Positions 8,901 through 20,900 of a stretch of DNA of 64,000 nt are shown one piece after another. The notes beneath the pieces are model-generated. The model was not told the DNA's origin. It made no database searches and worked only from the letters and a program-made list of their open reading frames with translations. The stretch's first letter is position 1; each line of letters starts with the position of its first letter. Both the position numbers and the translations under genes were made by a program. Origin of the DNA: Methylotenera sp. (GTDB lineage Bacteria > Pseudomonadota > Gammaproteobacteria > Burkholderiales > Methylophilaceae); assembly GCF_029945535.1 (NCBI RefSeq), contig NZ_JAQSCU010000006.1, positions 1 to 64,000 on the forward strand, read 5' to 3'.

Positions 8901-11900
8901 TCTGGTAACCAATCAGGCGCTTGGGTAGGTGGTTTTGAGCTACAACCTGAAGTTAAACATTACGATAAATTAACTGGCGCAATATTAGTATCTACCGATT
9001 TGGCGGTTAAAGAAGATTTTAATTTTGCTGCACCCGTAAGCGTGCAAGCTAAGCATGATGCAACACTATTATTTCAAGCAGGCGAGATTTTGCCCGCAGA
9101 GAGCGGAGAGAAAGGCTTAGGTGTTGCTTTTGACCAAGCTTCTATTGCTAGTGTAACTGAAGCTATTGTTCGTGAAGGTGTCGTTATTAAAGGTATAGAT
9201 GAAACTTCTAATGCTCAGCCATTAGGCAGTAGAACCTGGACACAAACTGCATCACACGCAACTAATGAAGTGAATGTTTCAGCTGTCAGTAATGAGCGTG
9301 TAATTTCGTTAGCCGTGAGTGGTGGCTATGGTGCGACCTTTGGTGCGAACGGCACTTATTCTCAAACGAGCCTAAATAATGCGACCCATGCTTTCGTTGA
9401 TGACGAAGCCTCGGTTATTGCGAAAAAGTTTAATGTGTCGGCGACAGCGTCGCCTGTACTTTGGTCTCTTTCTGGTGGAATTAATATGTCAAAAAATGCC
9501 AGTGTTGGCATAGGCATTGCGATTAATGATGTGACTGGCAATACGCGCGCTGAGATTGCAGATAATGATACTTGGTCTTCGGATGGTGTGGCTAGGGCAT
9601 CTCTGGTAACTGTGACGGGTGCAAAAATTACATCGCCTGATCTAGCCGTGGAAGCTAAAACTAGCGGTCGGCTTGAGGCCATTGCGGTTACCGGTGCTTT
9701 GGCTAATAACGCTCCTAACCCGCCAGGTCAACCTGGTTTTGTTGAGAGAATGAAGAATAAATCTGGCTATACAGCCTTGCTTACTAAAGCCGAAGAGTTA
9801 ACAAGCACTAAAAAGTCAGACGTCAAAAAAGTAGATGCATCAAGTAGTGCGCAAGAAAAAGAAAAGAAACCACCAAGTTATAGCTTTGCTGGGGCTGGTA
9901 GTGGTGCAATTAATGTCACTGAGGTTTTGACAACAGCAAAGATTGATGGGATCACCATTGATCAAACATCAACTAATGCAGCTTCTCTGGTTGTAAGAGC
10001 AATAGCAGATTCTGATATTACCGCTGCTACTGGTGCTGCAGCTATTACACGTGCAAATGATCCTAATACTACAAAAACAGTGGGGGTAGCTGGCAGTGTT
10101 GCTGTTAACTCTATTGGTAATGGTACGGAAGCGTGGCTCAAAGACAGTAATGTTAGCAACGCTGGAGATGTAACCGTTCAGGCACTCTCTGGTGGAGAGC
10201 AATTAGCAGTCGCGTTGGGAATGTCAGTGGATGCGAGTAAGGGAGCCGCAGTTACTAAGTCTGATTCTTTTGTGGGATCGCTATCGCTAACACTCGCGCA
10301 AACTGATGATAACGGCGACTCTAAAAATAAGACGGTTGCAAAAATAGATAACTCCACCGTTACGGGTAACGCGGCAACTGCTGATCGCGATGTGGATGTG
10401 ACAGCCTACAATCGAACCTATATTGGTACAGGTGGAGGCTCACTGTCAGTTCAGGCAGGGTCTGCAAAAAGTGGCACAAGTGTAGGTGCGGCGGTAAGTT
10501 GGGCGAATGTGCGTAATGATGTAATCAGTGGTATTTACCGGAGCTCTAGTATTACTCAAGTTGATACAGTCAACGTGCACGCATTTAACGCTACCGAAAT
10601 AGGTTCAGGTGCGGCGATGGTTGGCCTTTCTAAAGCTGAAGGCGCTAATAGCTTTGCGGGCTCAATGGTCTATAACCAAATTACCAACAATACGACTGCT
10701 GCCATTGAAAAATCAACCGTTACTGCTACGGGCCTTGTTGATGTGGAGGCTAAAGATAAAGGTGCTGATAGCTCACTGGAGGCACTTATAGACCCAAGCG
10801 GGAAACGTAATAATGTTGCAAAAGGCTTAGATTATTGTGGAGAAGGTGCGGGTGGTGCATCGCCAAGCGGCAATTGTATTACTGCAGTTGCTGGTACAGT
10901 GCAGATTGGTGCTGGCAATAACTATGGTGTCTCTATTGCCTATAACCAGATCGAAAATAATTTAACAGCAAGAATTAACGACTCGCTTGTCAGTGTGACG
11001 GACACTGCTGTTAGCAATAAAATTAACGTAATTGCTGAGTCAGATACTTCTATCTTAGGTGTCGCTTTTGGTGTGGGTGTGTCGACTGGTAAGTTCTCTG
11101 GCGCTGGGTCTATTTCTATAGCCGGTATACAAAACAAGGTGGTAGCAGAAGTCGGACAATCTCTTGTGGCAGGCGTTGCAACTACACTTACTGCCCCTAC
11201 AGTGACTATTTCTTCGACAGATGATTCGGATATTAATACGCTTGCAGGGCAGGTGAATGTCAGTTTTAAAGCTAGCGCACTGGGTGCGGCTTTTGCTTAT
11301 AACGAAATCGATAATGAAGCGCGCGCTATCGCCGATAATGCAACCATTACGGCGAGCAATACCGTTGAAATTACGGCAACTGAGAAAGCCAGCATTTCAT
11401 CGTTATCTGCTGCAATTGGCGCGGCCAAAGAGTCTGCGGTAAGTCTGTCTGCATCACTAAACTTTATCAGTAACGCCACAGAGGCTCGCTTGAGCAATAG
11501 CTTGATTGAAGATGGCAGTTCAGGTACTAACACTGTAAAAATTAAAACATCTGATACCTCTACCATCGAATCAATATCAGGTAGTGCTGCAGGTGGTAAG
11601 GATAATGGAGCGGGTGCAGCTTTTTCACTTAATCAGATTGGTAATACCAATAGTGCGGTTGCAGAAGACTCAACAATAGACGGTGCTCAAACACTTGAGT
11701 TGATGGCCTATGAGAATGCAACGATTTCAACGCTGGCAGCGGCTTTGGGCGCGGGTAGCAATGGATATTCTGGTTCTATTACTTTAAATAATATTGGCCA
11801 GTCTTTTGTCGGATCCCATCCAAATACAACGACAGCTGAATTGAAAAACTCTACGGTTAAAAATGGTAATGGCTCCACAGTAACAGTAGAAGGTAAGGAT

Positions 11901-14900
11901 GAATCACAGATTAACTCTATTGCAGGTGCGCTCTCAATTGGCTTGTCTGGATCAGGCTTCGGTGGAGCAGTGGCTGACAATAATATACAAAGTACTGCTA
12001 AAGGCACTATTTCAAATTCATCAATACAAAACAACGCTTCACTAAGCGTGAATGGTAAGAATAACTCTAAAATTAAATCTGCATCTGTTGCGGGCGCCGT
12101 TGCCAGTGGAACAGCTTTCGCTGGCTCCGCCTCAACTAATCGCACTTCAAACAATACTGCTGCAGAAATAATAGGCTCTGAAATTACGGGCTCAGCATCC
12201 AATGTAAATGTTGATGCCACCAATACCTCAGAAATTTCAGCACTATCAGGTGGTGCGGCCGTGTCTTTTGGTAGCGCCGCTGGTGGAATTGCCGTATCCG
12301 TCAATCAAATTGATGATACGACAGCCGCACATGTATCAGGTAAAAAAGCACTAAGCAGTGGATATGCCGTTAAAAATATGAACGTTGCTGCTACTTCTTT
12401 AGCAACAATGAAGGCGCTTAGTGTTGGCGTAGGCGCTTCAGGGGGTAATGCTGGTGCGGGTAGTATTGCAGTTAATTTAATTAGCAGCGATACCAATGCC
12501 TATATTGATGCCGGTGCAGTAGTGAAAGCTGAGAACAATGTAGGTGTTGTTGCAGAAAGTGATAGCAGAATTACCGTTGCTTCAGGTAGCGCTGGTCTTG
12601 GATTTGGTGGCGCGGGCATTGGTGTTTCATTTACGGTAAATTCAATAGGAGGTGATACCAGTGCTTATATTGAAGGCGCAACAACGAGCGTAACCGCGCT
12701 TGCTAAAGATGCTAATGATACGATGAGCGTCAATACTGGAGAACTTACAGCAGGCGTAAACCTTGCTGACCAGATAGATTTAGCAAAATATAATCAATTA
12801 GACCTAAAGAGCAAGAAAGCTAAACAAGATATTACTGGGGTTGCTGTTAATGCTTCTTCTACGCAACACATAGAAAACATTAGTACAAATATTGCTGGCG
12901 GTAGTAGCTTCGCTGTAGGGGCTGCTGCGAGTGTTAATACCATCGGCGGAACTACTCAAGCTTATGTGCTCAATGCAAAAATTAATAATGATAATACGGG
13001 CGCTGGTGCAGCACAGGAAGTAGCGATTACAGCAAGTAATATTTCCTATGATAATAGCTTTATTGGCACGGTTTCTGTTGGCGGGTCAGCTGGTGGACTT
13101 GGTGCTGATACACATTTGATGAATCGAACTACGACCGCATATGCGGCTGGAGGAAGCATTGATGCTAAAAACGCTGTAGGTGTGAAAGCGCTTTCTACAC
13201 AAGGCGTATCCTCATTGGCAGTGGGCGGTGCAGTAGGCGGTAACGCTGGTGCAGGTACGTTGTCAATGGCTCTGTTCACTAACCATACCGATGCTTATGT
13301 TGATAGCACTCGTGTGACAGCTTCTGACTTGGATATCAACGCTAAAAATACTAATGATATGTTCCTTATGTCTGGCGCCGTATCTATTGGTGGCAATGCC
13401 GTAGGTGGCGCATTTGCAGTAGGCTCCAGTGATTCTACAACGACTGCAACACTGAAAAATGCAAAAGGTGCTAATCGTGTTGATGTGACTGGAAGTGTGA
13501 ATGTTGAAGCGACCAATAAAACCGATATTAACCATATTGTTGTCAGCGGTGCAGGCGGCGGTGCAAATGGCATAGCAGGTATGGCAGATGTGAACTTAGT
13601 TACTGACAAAACTCTAGCTACGATTGAGAGTTCAGATGTAGGTGCTTCTGCAGATAAAGTTGCTTCTGTAAAAGTTGCAGCAACGCATACTGTCACTATT
13701 GATAGTAAAGCTGGCGCATTAGGTGTAGGTATCACTGGTGGTGGGATAGGCGCAGGTGCGAGTGTAAATATAGTAAAAGCTAAAACGGTTGCAACAGTGA
13801 CTGATAGCAATGTTTATTCTAGCGGTAAAGCAGAAGTTAAGGCATTGAGTGTAACGCATGTTGATGCAACAGCCTTGACAGCGGGTGTTGGTGGTACGGT
13901 TGGTATTGGAGGCGCTGCAGTAGTCACTTTAATTGGAGACGATGTCGCTGGCGAAAGTGCAAAAGAAGTAAATAAAGGCGGCTCAGGATCTCTTTCAGCA
14001 GTGAATACTTTCTCAAGTGGTGATAAGTTTGCTGATTTGCCTGATACGGGTGCTGGTGGACCACAGATATTAAGTACATCTGATAAAGCCTCAATGAATG
14101 CTGATACAAATAAAAGTACTACAGCAGTGACCGGCTCGGCAGGTGGGTACGCATTTAAAACAGCTGCAGAAGTGAATGGTACCAACACCATTACGGCTGG
14201 TAGTTTAGATGTTACTGCAACCGATAAAACAGATACCAAAACATTAGTAGGCGGCTTCGGCGCTAGCTTAGGTGGCGGTATTGGTGGTGGTGTAGCGGTA
14301 ACAACAGTGAAGGCAAATGTGGCTGCTAATGTGTCGGGGACTGCACTTACAACCAATGGCAACGTTAATATAAAGGCCACAGCTGATAATGATCAAGGAA
14401 AAACAATTGAAATATTAGCCATTGCGGGTGGCGCTGGCTTAGTGGGTATTGGCGCTGCAGTAAGCTATGCAGATATTTCTAATCACGTAGACGCTAACCT
14501 TGTTAGCGGTGCGAATGCTGGCACGGGTACTGTAACCGTTACAGCTGAAGATAATACAGATATTGACTCAGATGCTAAAGGTGCCGCATTAGGCGCTCTT
14601 GCTGCTGGAATTGTGGTATCTGACATTTCTAAAAGTAGCATCATCAATGCAGTCGTCGGTGGCGTGGTGACTGCAACCGCGGTGAATATCAGCGCTGCTG
14701 ATTCAGGTAAAGTCAAAGCGTTAGGTCAAAGTGCGGCAGGGGGCTTGTTAGGTGCTGGAAGTGGGGCGTTTGTGAGTGCTTCTGACGACTCAACAATTAC
14801 TGCTAAAACGGCTAACAATTCAACATTTAATCTTGGCACGAGTACGCTTAGTGTCACAGCAACGGCGACGCCACAAACTGAAGCTGAGGCAGATGGAGTA

Positions 14901-17900
14901 GCCGTTTCAGGGGGAGTTGCTATTGGCGCTTCTATTGCGGATGCCAAAGCAACTACAACGATAGAAGCCTCACTAGGCAGTAGCAATACCATTAATGCTG
15001 GCGGATTGACAGTCACTGCTCAGCAATTACGCAGTGGTAGCAGCGAGAGTGCTAAATCAACAGCGTGGGCGGCTTCAGGCGGGTATTTGTTTGGTGGAAG
15101 TGCAACGACCAGTGATGCCGATGCAGTTATTCATGTGAGTAGCTATGTTGGCAGCAACAGCACCCTAAATTTAGGCTCGGGCACAGCAACTGTTAAAGCG
15201 AGTGTAGATTCTAAACAATACTCCAAAGCTAGTGGTATTAACGCCGGTATCGTTGCTGCTGGGTTCAATGATGCGACCGCGACTTCAGATAATTTAATCA
15301 ATGCTTATTTAGGGACGGGTGTAAAAGTAACAGCAGGCACTCTAGATGTTAATTCAGGTGGTGCAGATAATAACTTAGCCGACGCTATTGCAGGCTCAGG
15401 CGGCGTGTTCTCAGGTGCAGCATCTGTTGCTAACACTTCAACTAAGAGTACAACTAAAGCCTATATTGATAGCAGTTCTGCTGCACGCAATATTGCTGTT
15501 ACGAACTTTAAGCTTACAGCAGACCACACTTCAAATTTCAACAGTACTGTAGACAGCACCAACGCATCTGTGGTTGGTGCAAGTGGTGCATATGCGCATA
15601 ACAAAGTGGATAAATCCGTTGTTTATGTAGGCATTGGTGATGGCGTTAATATTGCTGCAACCAGCATAGATGTAAACGCAAATAACCGTGTTCATAAGTC
15701 AGCCGTTAGTGGATTTAACGTAGTTTCAGCATCAGGTGGCTTGTTTGATGCGGCCGCTACGCATAGCGATACGGTAGTAAACCTTGATACAGATGTTGTG
15801 ATTGGAAGTAATGCCAAAATTGAAGCTTCAACGGCTAGCCTTAATACACAAGGTCATATGGCAATCAATGCGCTTAATGACGTTGAACTATTTGATGCTG
15901 CGAAAATGGATTCTGGCGGTGCAATTGCGCTAGCTAAGGCTGAGTCTTTTATCTATAACGATCAAAATGATGCTGATATTACTGTAGGGAGTGGAGCCTT
16001 AATTAAGAGTGATAACACCATCACACTTGAAACAAAAACACTCGCTAAAGCCGATACCGAAGTTCAATCAAAGACCTATGGTCTAGCCGGTGCAGCTCAA
16101 GGTAGTTCTATTAGTAGAGTTGGAACTAGCAACGAAATTTCAATCAATGGCGCACGTCTAGAAAGTGATGAAAATGTTGTACTGCGTGCGGGTTTTAATA
16201 ATGTAATTACCGCAGATGCTGAAACGCGTTTATGGAACAGAACGCTGCTCCCTGTAGAAACTAGCCCAGATGCACATGGGCAAATTACGCAAGACAATAA
16301 AATCACTGTAGGTGCTTACGTACCAAGCATTGGAGTCGCACCACAGGGTGCAAGTTCTGAAGATCAAATTGATCGTGCTGCCATTGCTTCAGTAAAAGAC
16401 ATTTACTTACAAGCCGGTGAGGGTACGCATACCACGCGTGGCTATGGTCGTGGTACAGATCTATATCGAGAGTTGATAGCAGCATTCGTTAAATTATTTG
16501 GCGCAAATATCAGCTTGGACATCACTGGCGGATCAACTTCTGATAATTCGAAATCTAGCGTTGCCATGAATGGTACGGCATTTGCAGGAACCCACTTTCA
16601 TCAAATTCTTCAAGTAGAACAAGATGGCAGCATCAGTAAGCAATCTGAAGGCATGGCCGATCCAACTTATAGAAATAATGTGGATTTAGCGCGAGATATT
16701 CAAGCTAGAATTAATTCACTTCAGGCTTTGGTCAATGAGTACAAAAACGATAATCCTGATATTGCTAATGGTTTTCAGGCAGATATTGATACCTTAAATG
16801 CTAAAAAAGCTAGACTTGGTGTTGGCGCTACTGCCGATTTCATGGATATTCACCCAGCAGCTGCCTATACTGGGTATATCTTTGTCAATGGTGACTCTTT
16901 GACGGGTACAGGAGAGTTATTAGCACCAGGCGATGCAAAAATTGAAATTATCAATAAATCTAACAAATTTCTTGATATTGGAAAGTATGCTGGCGTTGAA
17001 AATAGCTTATTTATCTCGGGCGATTTGGGTGGTGTTATTACACTAAATGGCGTGCGAGTCAGTAAAAACAGTGAAATAAACGCCATTAATCAAGATGGAA
17101 AGTCGTCAAGTTTCAGTCATATTCTCGATCGTCAAACTTCAGATGATCCTGTAATTCTGGTACAGAATACTTACGAAGATCCAATCAACCTGAATGCTCT
17201 TAATCCAGAGATTCATATTGATGGAGATATTAGCAATACTAGGGGGCTAGTTAAAATAGATAGCCCAGGTAGCGTTCAGGTAAGCTCCAATATTGTCGCC
17301 AAAACTATCGTGATTAACACTAAGGGCGATTTTATTAAAACTTTCACCACAGGATTTACGCATCAAGGTGGAGACCCTACGCTGAATCTACCTCAGAATT
17401 ATGCTCCCCTTACATACACTGGCACAGATGGACATGTATATCCTTACACCTTAGATTTATATTACGAAGATCTGTTAAGAGGTATTTACCCTAACAATAC
17501 TGCTCATCCTACTTCAGGGGTTATTACTACGACTAGGACTGATACTGTCACTCCACCAGTTCAGCTGTCTTCCGTAATCGCGGGTAATAACGTATTTATC
17601 AGTGGCGAAAAGCTCAATATCAACGGCTTGATTCAAAGTGGTCTTCCAAGCTTCAATGTGAATATCACGCAGACAGTTGCAGACGCTGCTGTAGCAAATG
17701 CAGGAACATGGATACCTGTTGCTATGCAAGAAAACGGGGAGGCTGTTGCAGATTTATTTAGCCCTAAAGTACGTTATGTGAATGGCCAAATTGAGTTGCA
17801 AAGCCTAGCTGTGAGTGGTGGATATATTCAACTTTATGGCGATATATTTAGTACTGGCAATGGCCGTTTAAAGGTACTTGATGGTTACGGTAAAATTGTT

Positions 17901-20900
17901 GTCAATAACACCTCTAATAAAAACTTGGCGGTTAATAGGCTAGATACGGGTCCAGGTGTGGCCGGTATGATTAAGATCACTGATACCAGTACAAAATATA
18001 ACGGTAAACCTTTAATTACAACCATTACGCTAGAAAATGATGTGATTAAGTACGCCTATGAAAATATGAACCTTGCTGATTACAGACATCCTAGTGGTGT
18101 TTCGTATGGCAGCACTCGAACAGGGGCTTACAATACTCGTGCAGATCGTAGGTTGGAATGGATGGATGCAGATGTTTATACAAACTACGAGTGGGCTACA
18201 TATACTAAATCTTGTTATGCAGGATGTGGCTGGGGCCTAGGCGACCTTCTAAGCGCCGATCCTGGAAATCAGACTGGAGGCGCGAGCTCTCATACAAGCT
18301 ACGTTCGCCCAAATGGTGAATGGCTAGCTGATTACAACTACACAAGTGCAGCGCGACCTGATTATAAGGTGGACTACCAAAAAACAATTTCACCAGTGGA
18401 TTACAAAGCTTTTGAAAGTGCTCATTACTGGACTGATACTTGTGTGGCGAACATATGTGTTGATGATCGTGAATATTATGAAACTAAGAGAGAATGGCGT
18501 TGGACAGAGAGTAACTACTATGTGCATAGCTTAAATGCCTCTAAGCCAATTTCTATTGAGTTTTCAGGTTTTAAAACGGGTGAGCTTACTGTAAACAATG
18601 CCTCTAAAGACCTGCAGTTGCAAGGTGCTGTGCGTAACCTTACGGGTACCACAACACTAACTGCCGCAAGTATTAATGCGGCAGATACAGTGATTGTTAC
18701 TGCAAAGGACCTCAATTTGACAGCAAGTGCGGGCAATATTGGTATTGCCTCTCTTACAAATGACGCATCAAGTTATATCAAAACAAATCTGCAAACTGGC
18801 GGTAAGCTTAATGCCACGGCTACAGGTGGCATTGCATTGTGGGAACAAGATGGATCAATGTCTATTCAGGGCGCTCATGCTGGCGGCATCGTAAATATTA
18901 AATCTGATGGCGATTTAATTAATGTGGCAACTGGAGTTGCAGTTTCTGGCAGCAGTGTTCGCCTGACATCTGACAATGGTGCTATTGGATCTGGCACAGC
19001 TATGTTGGTTGACACTACTTCGGCCACTGGTAATTTATCTGCGTTAGCTGCTAAGTCAATTGATATTACAGAGAGCACAGGAGACTTACGCCTAGATAGC
19101 GTGACTTCTATAGGTGGTGATGTCAATCTTACCGCCCTTAACGGCAATATTATTGATGACAATAGTGTTTATAAAGTAGATGTTGAGGCAAAAGCTGCAT
19201 TACTTGCTGTAGCAGACCGTGCCGGTCTACGTGGCACAAGCGCTGCTGAAAGCGAGCAAAATACTGTTAAAGGCTATAACCTTGCTAAACAACAGGAGTA
19301 TGCGCGCTATTGGCAAATGCGTAATGTGCACAAGGATAGCAATGGCGCTTATGTGGCCGATGCTTATTCAACCACTTATGCTTATCACTTAACTGCATCA
19401 GATATAACTGAACTAAAAACAAACCAAAACTGGACTGACTTGCAAGTCAGCCAATATGAGGCGCGTCAAACTACCATTTACCATAAAGCGAACCAGTCAT
19501 TTGGTACGCAGGCTTTTAGCGCTTCATTTGCTTATGATGTTAAAACTCAAGATACAGCCACCTATCAGCAGTTGATTGCAGGTAGCACATGGAGCGATGA
19601 GCAGATTACCAACCGCGTAGCAGCAGGCATATTTAAAGATACGGCTGATACGGAAGTGTTGATAGAAGACGCTAACGTAGTAGGGCATAACATCACCTTA
19701 ACAGCAAATAACGGTGGTATAGGCGCTGAAAAAGCATCTAAATCTATTAGCTTCGTAAATCCTAATGCATGGACAGATGATGAACGTCTTGCCTTGGCCG
19801 CGGCTGATCGTAAAGATACCGTGATTGATTACGATGCTAAAACCATCACTATTCGCCAAAAGGATGACATTGACATTACCTTGAAAAATGCAGGACAACT
19901 GATTGCGAATGCTGAGTCTGATATCTACATTGGTTCAGAAGATGATATTCGTGTTAAACAAGTTGCTGCCCCTGTTAATTTTGATGTAAGAATCAAAACG
20001 GGTGCTGCATTAATCAATGTTGCAACTTCAGGCGCAGCAGTTACCGGACGTGATATTACAATAGAGGCGGGTGGGGCTGATTTGGGTTCAAGTGCAACTC
20101 CATTCTTGATTAATGCATCAGGTACACTGACAGCACGAGCAAACGGTGATTTATACGTCAATAACACTTTAGGTAATATGCGTCTGGAGCAAGTATATGC
20201 AACCAATTTGGCCAAGTTAACATCAGTGGGTTCTATTGTTGAAGATCCGAATAATCATAATCTTCAAACAGATATTCAAGCCTCACATATCTGGTTGACA
20301 GCGGCGACCACTATTGGCGAGGCTGATGTTACTGGACTGAAGTATTTGGATATAGGAAGTGATAAGCTTGGCTGGGTTGATATGTCTGCCCCAGATGGTA
20401 TCTATGTATATAGTCCATCTAAATTCCTTAACCTTCGTAATATAAATGCGGGTAATGGCGAAGTGAATATGAATTCATTTGCGAGTAGCTTTGGCATTAT
20501 TGGTAACGTTACAGGAAGAAATGGCGTAACACTTAATGCAGGTGAAGCTATTCTCTTTGATATTAATGGAAGTGTTGTCAGTTCAAATGGTGATATAGCA
20601 TTGAGTAGTTTAGGATATTGGCTAAATAGTTCGTCTGACCCATTATTAGCTGAAGATCTTACAAAATATGGTTTAAGGATGGTTGCTGGCTCATCAATAT
20701 TAGCCGCAGGAAATGTAACGGTTAAAACTACTTATGATATGGTGCTAACATCGTTGAGCGCATCCAATAATGTGGTTCTAGATTCAACTGGTGGGTTAAC
20801 AATTAAAGGATTAGTGCATAGCGATACTAGTGTAAGCGTTAAGGCAGATAATGATGTATTACTTGATGGCGGAAGTATTACAACGCTAGGTGCAGTGGCA

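Noticed and set aside
11708-14380. Long antisense open frames inside the adhesin gene (for example 11708-12304, 13295-13810 and 13814-14380, minus strand)
   Set aside because: They mirror the Gly/Ala/Thr-rich repeats of the adhesin, giving Pro/Ala/Val low-complexity products without ribosome binding sites.
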